Assembly (NCBI GenBank): GCA_030429345.1
Contig: JAUIFJ010000061.1
Location: 1-9,302 of the forward strand
Reading direction: 5' to 3'
Length of the DNA: 9,302 nucleotides
DNA from: a bacterium
GTDB lineage: Bacteria; CAIWAD01
The translations under genes were made by a program, and so were the position numbers. Of the stretch, positions 1 through 7,477 are shown piece after piece (the first letter of the stretch is position 1; every line of letters begins with the position of its first letter). The notes below the pieces were generated by a model. The model was given only the letters and a program-made list of their open reading frames with translations, did not search any database and was not told where the DNA came from.

Positions 1-24
1 CCCGCGAAGGCGGGGGAATGACAG
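1..24. repeat. Right-end fragment of a palindromic repeat, cut by the window edge
   Basis: These bases match 386-409 exactly. They contain a GC-rich hairpin (stem CCCGC and GCGGG around loop GAAG, 1-14) followed by GGAATGACAGC, which is the typical right end of the element family. The stem is probably longer to the left, as in the 384-401 copy. This implies that the repeat array continues outside the window. Confidence 0.75.
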
Positions 25-374
25 CCGGGGGGCAGCCTGCGCGGTTGCCACTGTTCGTGTCATCCCGTGGCTTGACCACGGGATCCTCGTCCGCGTCGAA
101 GACCGGAGGGCCATCCGGATTGCGCGAGCCGACCGCGCCATTCCATTTCGCCATCCGGCCTGCGGCCCACTCAAAGGATTCCGTGGTCTCGCCACGGAAT
201 GACAGCAGGGGGGCAGCCCGCGCCGTTGCCACTGTTCGTGTCATCCCGTGGCTTGACCACGGGATCCTCCTCCGCGTCGAAGACCGGAGGGCCATCCGGA
301 TTGCGCGAGCCGACCGCGCCATTCCATTTCGCCATCCGGCCTGCGGCCCACTCGAAGGATTCCGTGGTCTCGCC
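23..374. repeat. 181-bp tandem duplication (two units)
   Basis: Unit 1 begins at 23 and unit 2 at 204, giving a period of 181 bp. Comparing 23-193 with 204-374 by eye I find five mismatches in 171 bp, about 97% identity. Each unit is a 36-bp GC-rich spacer followed by one palindrome-doublet element. Identity stops abruptly at 375, where unit 2 switches to a different hairpin arm. No gene is supported in 1-419: the open frames here merely translate the repeats, and because 181 is not a multiple of three the two units are read in different frames. Confidence 0.92.
59..203 (+). repeat. Palindrome-doublet element, copy A
   Basis: A 145-bp element bounded by inverted 28-bp arms at 59-86 and 176-203; the left arm and the reverse complement of the right arm match at 24 of 28 positions. 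Each arm is a hairpin with a 9-bp stem: ATCCCGTGG with CCACGGGAT around CTTGA (62-84), and ATTCCGTGG with CCACGGAAT around TCTCG (178-200). The ends read GTCAT and ATGAC. The interior has box 1 (TCCGCGTCGAAGACCGGAG, 90-108), a variable core, and box 2 (CCGGCCTGCGGCCCACTC). The design resembles REP/BIME doublets. I see no clear target-site duplication. Confidence 0.85.
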
Positions 375-407
375 TAAGGCCTGCCCCCGCGAAGGCGGGG
401 GAATGAC
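240..407 (+). repeat. Palindrome-doublet element, copy B with a swapped right arm
   Basis: Nearly identical to copy A through 374: left hairpin at 243-265, the same boxes and the same core. The right arm starts normally (GGATTCCGTGG at 357) but after CTCGCC at 374 the expected ACGGAATGAC is replaced by a linker and a GC-rich hairpin (384-401) before the standard GGAATGAC end. It is therefore a chimera of two arm types. It ends 12 bp from the panC stop codon. Confidence 0.82.
384..401. repeat. GC-rich hairpin arm 12-36 bp downstream of panC
   Basis: A perfect 7-bp stem, CCCCCGC (384-390) and GCGGGGG (395-401), closes a GAAG loop. Read in the panC direction (minus strand) the transcript would form this hairpin soon after the panC stop codon, but no U-run follows, so it is not a canonical intrinsic terminator. 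It could protect an mRNA 3' end as REP hairpins can; that is inference. Confidence 0.6.
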
Positions 408-419
408 AGCGGGGGGACA

Positions 420-1304
420 CTAGATCTCCACCTCCCGCCCCTTACGCAGGAAGACATTGTCGATCAGGCGGGCCTTGCCGGCCTTGACGGCGCCCAGCAG
501 CACCAGGTCCTGCGGCAGGGTTTCGCCTTCCTGCAGCTGCCGGAAGTCCTGCCAATCCACCAGTTCCAGGTACTGCGGCTGCAGCAGCTTTTCGGAGCGC
601 AGGCGCTGCCAGGCTTCCGCAAGCAGCTGCTGCGGATTCCCGCCAGCAGCGATTTCCCGGGCCAGGGCCTGCAGCGTCCGCGGCAGGGCGAGAGCCGCTT
701 CCCGTTCTTCCGGCTGCAGGTAGATGTTGCGCGAACTCATGGCCAGGCCGTCGGGATCGCGGACCAGCGGGCCCTCCTCGATCCGGTGCTCGAGCCCCAT
801 GTCGCGGGCCATGCGCCGGATCAGCCAGAGCTGCTGGGCGTCCTTGCGCCCGAAGATGGATACCTGGGGCCGGACCCAGTGGAAGAGCCGGTAGACCACG
901 GTCAGGACACCGCGGAAATGCCCCGGACGCCAGGGGCCGCAGGCCCGCTCGCCGGCCATCCCGGGGTGGATCCAGGTGTCGAAGCCCGGCGGGTAGACCT
1001 CTTCCGGGGCCGGCAGGAAAAGGGCATCCACGCCGACAGAGGCGCAGAGCTCCGCGTCCCGGACGGGGTCTCGCGGATAGGCCGCCAGGTCCTCCCCGTG
1101 CCCGAACTGGCTGGGGTTGACGAAGATCGAGACCAGCAGCGTATCACAGCGCTGCCGCAGGCGGCGCATCAGCTCCAGGTGCCCCTCGTGGAGAAAACCC
1201 ATGGTAGGCACCAGCCCGACCCGACGCCCCTCGGCCTCCCATTCCGCGCGTCTCCGGACGAGCTCGGCGACAGAGGCGATTTCCAGCAGCCTGTCCGGGC
1301 TCAC
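420..1304 (-). CDS. panC: Pantothenate synthetase (pantoate--beta-alanine ligase)
   Basis: Condenses (R)-pantoate with beta-alanine at the cost of ATP to AMP, giving pantothenate for coenzyme A; cytosolic. The 294-residue product has the family's nucleotidyltransferase signatures in order: PTMGFLHEGH (33-42, HxGH class), VSIFVNPSQFG (58-68), GHFRGVLTVV (128-137), FGRKDAQQL (151-159), RDPDGLAMSSRN (182-193, the KMSKS-like loop) and C-terminal QYLELVD and ARLIDN. The family usually has FGEKD; here Arg replaces Glu. Length is near the usual 280 or so. The GTG start (1302-1304) overlaps the panB stop in a GTGA, and no strong ribosome site precedes it, so translation is probably coupled to panB. 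Repeats begin 12 bp after the TAG stop. Confidence 0.97.
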   Translation of the reverse strand: MSPDRLLEIASVAELVRRRAEWEAEGRRVGLVPTMGFLHEGHLELMRRLRQRCDTLLVSIFVNPSQFGHGEDLAAYPRDPVRDAELCASVGVDALFLPAPEEVYPPGFDTWIHPGMAGERACGPWRPGHFRGVLTVVYRLFHWVRPQVSIFGRKDAQQLWLIRRMARDMGLEHRIEEGPLVRDPDGLAMSSRNIYLQPEEREAALALPRTLQALAREIAAGGNPQQLLAEAWQRLRSEKLLQPQYLELVDWQDFRQLQEGETLPQDLVLLGAVKAGKARLIDNVFLRKGREVEI

Positions 1305-2110
1305 TGCTCATCCGCGGAGGGGAAGTCGCCGGAACGGACAGCGGCGGCATAGTCGGAAACGGCCTGTCTCACGGCCTGGCCCAGCTCGGCGAAGCGTCTC
1401 ACGAATCGGGGCTGGAAGTCCTCGAAGAGGCCCAGCATGTCCGCGTTGACCAGCACCTGGCCATCGCAGTCGGCGCCGCTGCCGATGCCGATGGTCGGAA
1501 TCCGAAGCTCCCGTGTGATCCGCGCGGCCAGCTCCGGTTTCACCTTCTCCAGCACGATGGAGAAGCAGCCCGCCTCCTGCAGGGCCAGGGCGTCCTCCAG
1601 CAGGCGATCGGCCTCCGTTCGCCGTGTGCCACGGGTGCGATACCCGCCAAGGGAATGGATGCTCTGGGGAATCACGCCCAGGTGCCCCATGACGGGGATC
1701 CCCACATCCACCAGGCGGGCAATGGTCCTGCTGACGGCCTGGCCGCCCTCGATCTTGACCGCGGCGGCCCCGCCTTCGGCCAGCAGCCGTCCGGCGTTCC
1801 GCAGGGCCTCTTCCGTCGAGACCTGCGCGCTGAGGAAGGGCATGTCGGCGATGAGCAGGCTGTGACTCAATCCGCGGGAAACCATGCGCGTGTGATAGAC
1901 CATTTCGTCCAGGGTGACGGGAATCGTCGTCGGCAGGCCGCCCTGGACCATGCCCACGCTGTCGCCGACCAGGATGGCGTCCACCTCGCCGCCGTCCTGC
2001 AGACGGGCGAAGAGGGCGTCGTAGGCGGTCAGCATGACGATTTTTTCGCCCTTCTTCTTCCGCCGCGCGAAGAGCGTGATGCTGGCAGCGGAAGCGCTCT
2101 GCTTGCTCAT
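1301..2110 (-). CDS. panB: 3-methyl-2-oxobutanoate hydroxymethyltransferase
   Basis: Transfers a hydroxymethyl group from 5,10-methylene-tetrahydrofolate to 2-oxoisovalerate, giving ketopantoate, the first committed step to pantothenate. The 269-residue product is a TIM-barrel PanB throughout: TAYDALFA (28-35), LVGDSVGMV (47-55, metal ligand Asp50), IADMPF (87-92, Asp89), AVKIEGG (117-123, Lys119 and Glu121), PVMGHLGVIPQSI (139-151), LEKV (187-190, likely catalytic Glu188) and IPTIGIGSGADCDGQVLV (204-221). I chose the ATG at 2108-2110 because GAGGA lies 7 nt upstream, and the frame upstream to 2218 codes for a low-complexity, Pro/Arg-rich stretch unlike PanB. It overlaps panC by 4 nt. The ketopantoate reductase acting between PanB and PanC is not in the window. 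Confidence 0.97.
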   Translation of the reverse strand: MSKQSASAASITLFARRKKKGEKIVMLTAYDALFARLQDGGEVDAILVGDSVGMVQGGLPTTIPVTLDEMVYHTRMVSRGLSHSLLIADMPFLSAQVSTEEALRNAGRLLAEGGAAAVKIEGGQAVSRTIARLVDVGIPVMGHLGVIPQSIHSLGGYRTRGTRRTEADRLLEDALALQEAGCFSIVLEKVKPELAARITRELRIPTIGIGSGADCDGQVLVNADMLGLFEDFQPRFVRRFAELGQAVRQAVSDYAAAVRSGDFPSADEQ

Positions 2111-2221
2111 GGGGGGTTCCTCGGGAATCCGTGTGTCACAATCCATCAGCGGCCCTTCCGGGGCCGTCGGAACCGGCTCCCGCTTCGATGGGGGAAGCGG
2201 TGGCCGGGCCGGCCGCACAAG
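2111..2221 (-). other. Intergenic gap before panB with two stem-loops
   Basis: This is the only sizeable gap in the six-gene minus-strand run. It holds two perfect stems: CGGCCC (2150-2155) with GGGCCG (2161-2166), 5-nt loop; and CCGCTTC (2180-2186) with GAAGCGG (2194-2200), 7-nt loop. Neither is followed by a U-run on the transcribed strand. I see no convincing -35/-10 pair, so whether panBC has its own promoter is open. Confidence 0.45.
2118..2122 (-). promoter_or_regulatory. Ribosome binding site deciding the panB start
   Basis: On the minus strand GAGGA stands 7 nt before the ATG at 2110. It supports the 269-residue PanB over the in-frame extension that would begin at 2218. Confidence 0.75.
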
Positions 2222-4120
2222 CTACGATTTTCCTCCGGGCCGCCAGACCAGGCTCAGCTCGCCCCACAGGTTCCAGCTGGGCCGGCTTCCCAGGTCGACC
2301 TGCTCGTAATACAGGAAGCCGCCGGCCTCCAGGCTGCCGTGGAGCCAACGGATCTCCAGGTCCGGCCCCCTGCGGTAGAGTTCCCGTTCCAGGCTGCGCG
2401 CGCGGCTTCCGGCCTTGCTTTCCCACTGGTAGTCGCGCCGGTTGAGCCAGCGCAGGCCCGGGGCGATCCAGCCGCGGGCGTGGCACAGCCGCCAGGCCAG
2501 GCGGAATTCCAGTTCGCGGGCGGAATCGGAAAGCAGCTCCAGCTCGTCGCGGCGATCGAAACGGCCGCCGTCCTCCTCGAGCCAGCGCGAACGGATGCGC
2601 CATTCCTCCCCGCGCAGGACGGCAAGCCAGGGGCTGAGCAGTCCCGGCGCCTGCCAGCGCAGGTGCTCGTCCCATTGCCAGCGGCGCTGGATCGTGCTGC
2701 GCGGGTCCTGGGCGCTCTCGTATTCGTAGAGCCGGAAGGTGACGCCGGTGCGCGCCTCGCCTTCCAGCAGCAGGCCGGGCGCGGGGCGCAGGACATGCCC
2801 CACGGCCACCTGGAGGCGCCTCAGCTCGTGGTTGCCCGCGCTGCGATCGGCCTGCAGGTGATTTTCGCCCTGGCGGCTGAGCAGCAACGACAGGTCCAGG
2901 TCCGCCCAGGAACGCAGACGATGCCGCCAGCCGCCTTCCACCAGAAGCGAGAGCCGGTCCTGGTCCTGGCGGTCCCGGGCCAGTCCCTCGCGATCCACCT
3001 CTGCGTCCCGCCGGCGCATTTCCAGTCGCGGCACCAGGAAGAGACTGTCGCGGGGCAGATCGGACCAGAAACGCAGCTGCAGGCGGTTGCTCTGGACCCG
3101 GCTCAGGTTGTTCTCGCCGATGGCGCCCAGGGTGCGGTAGCGGCTGTCCAGCCGCTGGCGGCTGAGGGCGATCTGCCCCTCGGCCTGAAGGCGGCCCAGC
3201 TGCAGCAGATGCTCCAGGCTGCCTTCGACGCCCAGGTCCCGGTAGCGGCTGGAACGGGCCGTTCCGCTGGTGGCGGCGCTCAGCGCCAGCGAATCCCTGC
3301 GCCAGGGGTCCCGCTGGACCTTCAGGTTCCAGGCCTCGAAACGCAGGCGGCTGCGCCCCATGGCGGCGAAGTCGCTGCTCAGGTGATTGGCCAGGCGCAG
3401 GCCGGATTCGCTGCGCGCCTCGAGCAGGCCGGCCCGTTCGTCCAGGTAGAAGTCCTGCCAGTCGCTCGTATACGCCAGCTCGAGACGATTGCTGGTCTGG
3501 CCCTCGAAACGGGTCTGCCAGCTGCTGCCCAGCTCCACGTGGCGCTGCCGCCGGTCGTCCAGGTTGAGGGCCTCTCCGCGGATACTCGCCTGCCAGCTGT
3601 TGCCCGCCGCGCTGCCGCGTGATGCGAGGCGCGCGACCCCCCGCGGCCCTGCATCACGGATCCCGGCGCGGAAGTCGGATGCTCCGCCGGCCAGCAGGGA
3701 CAGCCGCCCCTTGAGCGCCGGAAGGGGCAGGGTGGCGCCGGCGCCGATGTCGGCCTTCAGGCTGCGGCGACGGAGACGTCCGCCCGTATACTCTTCCACG
3801 TAGACCTGTTCGCCGCCTTCGAGCAGCCAGCGCCGCCGCGAGTCCGCGCGCCCGTCCAGGGGCCGGCTCCAGGCCAGCTCGAGCTGCTGGCCGAGGCGCC
3901 GCGAATCGCGGTTGTGCGCGCGAAAGCCGCGCCGCCAGTGGCTGTCCAGTGTGATAAGCAGGCTGTCCGAGCCGATCCGCCCGGACCAGTGCAGCTTTTG
4001 TGTGGCATTGTGGAACTCGAGTCCGCGGTTGAGTCCCAGCTCCAGGTCCGGCAGGACCGCCGCCTCGCCGCGAGCGGCGGGGAACAGAAGCAGGGAACAC
4101 AAGAGCAGGACGGATCTCAT
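2222..4120 (-). CDS. Unrecognised secreted, probably outer-membrane beta-barrel protein
   Basis: I do not recognise a family. The 632-residue product starts with MRSVLLLCSLLLFPAARGEA, a typical signal peptide with likely cleavage near residue 21. The rest has almost no long hydrophobic stretch. It is dominated by short alternating polar/apolar segments rich in Arg, Leu, Trp, Tyr and Asp/Glu (for example RLQVAVGHVL, GLLLEGEARTGVTFRLYEYE, AGGFLYYEQVDL), as expected for amphipathic strands of an outer-membrane barrel. The C-terminus (LWGELSLVWRPGGKS) has a strand-like tail but not a textbook terminal aromatic. The ATG at 4118-4120 overlaps the DUF502 stop in an ATGA, with AGGA 3 nt upstream, which supports a real co-translated gene. 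The barrel assignment is inference from composition; a soluble periplasmic beta-rich protein is the alternative. Confidence 0.85.
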   Translation of the reverse strand: MRSVLLLCSLLLFPAARGEAAVLPDLELGLNRGLEFHNATQKLHWSGRIGSDSLLITLDSHWRRGFRAHNRDSRRLGQQLELAWSRPLDGRADSRRRWLLEGGEQVYVEEYTGGRLRRRSLKADIGAGATLPLPALKGRLSLLAGGASDFRAGIRDAGPRGVARLASRGSAAGNSWQASIRGEALNLDDRRQRHVELGSSWQTRFEGQTSNRLELAYTSDWQDFYLDERAGLLEARSESGLRLANHLSSDFAAMGRSRLRFEAWNLKVQRDPWRRDSLALSAATSGTARSSRYRDLGVEGSLEHLLQLGRLQAEGQIALSRQRLDSRYRTLGAIGENNLSRVQSNRLQLRFWSDLPRDSLFLVPRLEMRRRDAEVDREGLARDRQDQDRLSLLVEGGWRHRLRSWADLDLSLLLSRQGENHLQADRSAGNHELRRLQVAVGHVLRPAPGLLLEGEARTGVTFRLYEYESAQDPRSTIQRRWQWDEHLRWQAPGLLSPWLAVLRGEEWRIRSRWLEEDGGRFDRRDELELLSDSARELEFRLAWRLCHARGWIAPGLRWLNRRDYQWESKAGSRARSLERELYRRGPDLEIRWLHGSLEAGGFLYYEQVDLGSRPSWNLWGELSLVWRPGGKS

Positions 4121-4785
4121 GAGTCCTGGCCGAGGCTCCGTTCCGCTTCGGTGGCCGGCTTCCGCGCGGTACCGTCCACTTCCGGATTGTGCACGCCGGC
4201 CGAGATGACCAGCTTGAGCGCCTCTTCGACGGTCAGGTTGAGGTAGATCACCTCGTCGCGGGGCAGGAAGATCAGCATGCCGCTGGTCGGGTTGGGCGTG
4301 GTCGGCACGAAGATCGAGATCAGTTCGCGTCCCACGTGCTCGGGAATCTCCCCTTCCGTGCGACGGGTGGCGAAACCGACGGACCAGATGCCGAGGCGCG
4401 GGTACTGGATCAGCACCGCGTGGCGGAAGAGTTCCTTGTTGTCGCTGAGCAGGCTTTCGAGGATCTGGCGAATGGCGAGCACCAGCTTGCTCAGGAAGGG
4501 GATGCGGTTGAGCATCGCCTGGCCCAGGTCGATCAGCTTGCGCCCCAGGTAGAGGCGGGCCAGGGCGCCGACGAAGAAGATCAGGATGATCAGGACCAGC
4601 AGGCCCAGGCCGGGAATGTAGATGCCGACGTGCTTGTCCAGCAGCGGACGCAGCACGGGCTGCAGCAGGTTGTCGAGCAGCCGGAAGAGCCGATAGAGGA
4701 TGAAGACGCCCAGCGCCACCGGCGTGATCGTCAGGATGCCGGTAATGAAAACGCGCCTCAGGCCCGCGACGCCGCCCTTGCTCAC
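4117..4785 (-). CDS. DUF502 (LIKE-COV) family inner-membrane protein
   Basis: A 222-residue member of DUF502, a family of unknown function found in bacteria and, as the COV proteins, in plants. It has two transmembrane helices (about 12-34 and 57-79), with PGLG (58-61) at the start of the second. The soluble C-terminal domain carries family hallmarks: NRIPFLSKLV (93-102), LIQYPRLGIWSVGFAT (125-140), FVPTTPNPTSGML (159-171) and EEALKLVISAG (187-197). The GTG start (4783-4785) has a strong AAGGAG 7 nt upstream (4793-4798) and overlaps the ftsB stop in a GTGA. The stop overlaps the barrel gene start in an ATGA. The context suggests a cell-envelope role, which is inference. Confidence 0.93.
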   Translation of the reverse strand: MSKGGVAGLRRVFITGILTITPVALGVFILYRLFRLLDNLLQPVLRPLLDKHVGIYIPGLGLLVLIILIFFVGALARLYLGRKLIDLGQAMLNRIPFLSKLVLAIRQILESLLSDNKELFRHAVLIQYPRLGIWSVGFATRRTEGEIPEHVGRELISIFVPTTPNPTSGMLIFLPRDEVIYLNLTVEEALKLVISAGVHNPEVDGTARKPATEAERSLGQDS

Positions 4786-5117
4786 TCCGCTGCTCCTTCC
4801 GTGGGATCCTGTTCCGTTTTCAGGCCTTCCAGGCTGTCGGCTTCCGTGGCCAGCAGGTAGACGCGCTCTCCGGGACGGATCATGCCCTGGGCCCGCGCCT
4901 CCTGCTCCAGGCGATCCGGGTCATTGGCGCGAAGGCGTGACACATCCTCCCGCAGGAAGGCGTTCTCCTCCTCCAGCTCCTGCTCGAGGGCGCGCAGGGA
5001 ATCCAGCCGCGCGTGATACTCGCGCTGCTCGAACAGCCCCCCGTCGAAGAGCGCCAGAGCGGCAAGGAGTCCCGCGAGCGGGATCCACAGCCAGCGACTC
5101 TTCCACGGGGAGCTCAT
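4782..5117 (-). CDS. ftsB: FtsB/DivIC-type septum formation initiator
   Basis: A small single-pass division protein, 111 residues, of the FtsB/DivIC family, which with FtsL and FtsQ forms the septal complex that helps activate cell-wall synthesis. It has a short cytoplasmic N-terminus, one membrane helix (about 9-27), a periplasmic coiled coil rich in Glu, Leu and Arg (about 31-65), then the family's diagnostic DPDRLEQEAR (66-75) and GMIRPGERVYLL (78-89). The Asp/Glu-rich tail after residue 90 is variable in the family. The ATG (5115-5117) follows the eno stop by 4 nt, and its GGAAG ribosome site (5125-5129) lies inside the end of eno. The eno-ftsB neighbourhood is known from several Gram-negative bacteria such as Pseudomonas. 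Whether to call it FtsB or DivIC depends on lineage. Confidence 0.93.
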   Translation of the reverse strand: MSSPWKSRWLWIPLAGLLAALALFDGGLFEQREYHARLDSLRALEQELEEENAFLREDVSRLRANDPDRLEQEARAQGMIRPGERVYLLATEADSLEGLKTEQDPTEGAAE

Positions 5118-5121
5118 GACG

Positions 5122-6435
<1,314 letters not shown>

Positions 6436-6485
6436 TCAATCCACAGATCGATTCGTCCAGTCGGCCAAGGTACGATTGCAGGAGT

Positions 6486-6618
6486 GTCATTCCGTGGCTT
6501 GCCCACGGAATCCTTCGAGTAGGCCGCAGGCCGGAGGGCTCCTGTCAGGGATTCTGGTAGTTGCAGCACTCCGGTCTTCGACGCGGATCAGGATCCCGTG
6601 GGCAAGCCACGGGATGAC
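6486..6618 (-). repeat. Palindrome-doublet element, copy C (inverted orientation)
   Basis: A 133-bp element in the opposite orientation to copies A, B and D. Arms at 6486-6513 and 6591-6618 run from GTCATTCC to GGGATGAC. The left hairpin is ATTCCGTGG and CCACGGAAT around CTTGC (6489-6511); the right is ATCCCGTGG and CCACGGGAT around GCAAG. Read on the minus strand, its 77-bp interior matches copy D with five differences by eye, including a core starting TGCTGCAACTACCAG absent from A and B. It lies 46 bp past the stop of the 102-aa gene and 75 bp before the eno ATG, so it may affect transcription between them. No U-run follows either hairpin. Confidence 0.88.
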
Positions 6619-6664
6619 TGGCATGGGTGGCGGGATGGCAAGTCGTGAGATAGGTACTGAGTAG

Positions 6665-6973
6665 CTAGTTCGCCGCTTCGGGATCCGGGCGCTTGAGGAT
6701 CATGACCGTGGCGCCTCCGCAGGGACCGATGGCGCAGACCATCCAGCCTTCGTGCTCGCGCTGGTGGAGGATCTTCTTCAGGGTGTCGTCCTTGCGCCCG
6801 GTGACGGCGACCACCTGGTGGTTCCACTTGCGGCCGTCCTTGTAGAGGAACAGCCGCTGGCCGACGATCTCTCCCATGCCGACGACACTGAAGCCCGCCG
6901 CTTCCTGTTGCTCGAGCAGGGTCTCGAGGGTTTCCCGGTTGGAGAGCTGCGGATCCAGGATGGCATGCTTCAT
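6665..6973 (-). CDS. Small protein of two tandem 49-residue repeats (DUF4177-like halves?)
   Basis: I do not recognise it with certainty. The 102-residue product has no signal peptide or membrane helix. It is an internal duplication: residues 15-48 and 64-97 align without gaps at an offset of 49 with about 10 of 34 identical, including TL, L, Q-x-E, G, V and two further Gly (compare LLEQQEAAGFSVVGMG with ILHQREHEGWMVCAIG). His3/His52 and hydrophobic strands (AILD, QVVAV) extend the match towards the N-terminus. Each half reads as strand-helix-strand-strand. The EGWxV turn followed by a strand ending LKRP resembles small DUF4177-type domains, but that is inference. The ATG (6971-6973) has AAGGA 8 nt upstream. 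It lies upstream of eno on the same strand and diverges from purB. Confidence 0.8.
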   Translation of the reverse strand: MKHAILDPQLSNRETLETLLEQQEAAGFSVVGMGEIVGQRLFLYKDGRKWNHQVVAVTGRKDDTLKKILHQREHEGWMVCAIGPCGGATVMILKRPDPEAAN

Positions 6974-7094
6974 GGGTTTCGTCCTTGCTGGCCCCGGCGC
7001 TGCGGAGCGTTGCTGAATGGTGTGCCGGCGATGTTCTTATCGGCGGATCGGGGGGGGTGATTGAATTATGGGGGGCAATACGCCTCCCACAGGC
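6974..7094. other. Leader and left part of the 504-bp divergent intergenic region
   Basis: This holds the AAGGA ribosome site (6982-6986, minus strand) of the 102-aa gene and an AT-richer patch next to G-runs. On the minus strand a CATAAT hexamer (7065-7070) resembles a -10 box, but I find no matching -35, so no promoter is called. No open frame here looks coding. Confidence 0.35.
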
Positions 7095-7206
7095 TGTCAT
7101 TCCGCGGCGTAGCCGTCCTCTCTGTTATTCCGCGGCGTAGCCATCCTCGGTGTCATCGCGTGGCTTGACCATCCTCGGTGTCATCGCGTGGCTTGACCAC
7201 GGGATC
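7095..7206 (+). repeat. Four tandem 28-bp arm-like units
   Basis: Units start at 7095, 7123, 7151 and 7179, each beginning TGTCAT or TGTTAT. Units 1 and 2 continue TCCGCGGCGTAGCC; units 3 and 4 continue CGCGTGGCTTGACCA. Units 1-3 end in a variant of GTCCTCTC or ATCCTCGG instead of the second stem half. Unit 4 runs on into the complete left arm of copy D. The period equals the arm length of the element, so the array appears to be an amplification of truncated arms. There are no spacers. Confidence 0.85.
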
Positions 7207-7312
7207 CTGATCCGCGTCGAAGACCGGAGTGCTGCAACTACCAGGATCCATGAAAAGAGCCCTCCGGCCTGCGGCCCACTCGAAGGATTCCGCGGTCAAG
7301 CCGCGGAAAGAC
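7180..7312 (+). repeat. Palindrome-doublet element, copy D
   Basis: A 133-bp element in the same orientation as A and B, with arms at 7180-7207 and 7285-7312. The right hairpin is TTCCGCGG and CCGCGGAA around TCAAG (7288-7308), where both stem halves differ from the CCGTGG type in a way that keeps pairing. The left arm (GTCATCGCGTGG) has one stem mismatch. Box 1 (TCCGCGTCGAAGACCGGAG) and box 2 (CCGGCCTGCGGCCCACTCG) are intact, and the core matches copy C. The right end reads AAAGAC rather than AATGAC. Confidence 0.87.
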
Positions 7313-7477
7313 AGCGGTGGGGGGTGGGACTCACAGCGGGGGTCACGGTATGACAGCGGGGGTGGGCGGCGGGGTGTCATCGGTAGGGAACCGCGGAAGG
7401 ACAGCGGAGCAAACCTTGGGCGAGCGGTCTTCGAGAAATACCTTGCCCCGCCTGTTCAAAAGCACCCGGAGAACCCG
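7313..7477 (+). other. G-rich tail repeats and leader of purB
   Basis: ACAGCGG occurs at 7311, 7333, 7353 and 7401, three times followed by runs of G, echoing the ATGACAGC-plus-G tail seen after the right arms at 18-32 and 403-416. The strand is purine-skewed with several G-runs (7317-7375). From about 7403 the sequence is ordinary leader. GGAG at 7468-7471 stands 6 nt before the purB ATG. A TTGGGC (7416) followed 16 nt later by ATACCT is too weak to call as a promoter. Confidence 0.45.
7376..7402 (+). repeat. Decayed solo arm of the palindromic repeat
   Basis: A 27-bp stretch begins GTCAT and ends CCGCGGAAGGAC, matching the end of copy D's right arm (CCGCGGAAAGAC) at 11 of 12 positions. A short stem CGGT/ACCG with loop AGGGA remains. 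No partner arm or boxes are present, so it is a solo or degraded arm. Confidence 0.6.

Noticed and set aside
384-401. Intrinsic terminator for panC
   Set aside because: The hairpin is strong but no U-run follows on the panC strand, so only a generic 3'-end role can be suggested.
18-423. Two overlapping open frames (119 and 74 codons) on the plus strand
   Set aside because: They translate the 181-bp tandem repeats in different frames, have no family resemblance, and owe their openness to the GC-rich repeat.
2111-2218. 36-residue N-terminal extension of PanB
   Set aside because: It is Pro/Arg-rich and unlike PanB, while a GAGGA ribosome site supports the ATG at 2110.
1655-3622. 655-codon open frame on the plus strand
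   Set aside because: It lies antisense to panB and the barrel gene. Long antisense frames are common in GC-rich coding DNA, and the translation shows no recognisable domain, whereas panB opposite is unmistakable.
7095-7206. Possible CRISPR array (four 28-bp repeats)
   Set aside because: The units are directly adjacent with no spacers, and they match arms of the local palindromic element.
7229-7477. 83-residue N-terminal extension of PurB
   Set aside because: It translates repeat copy D and the G-rich tail. The family start and ribosome site are at 7478.
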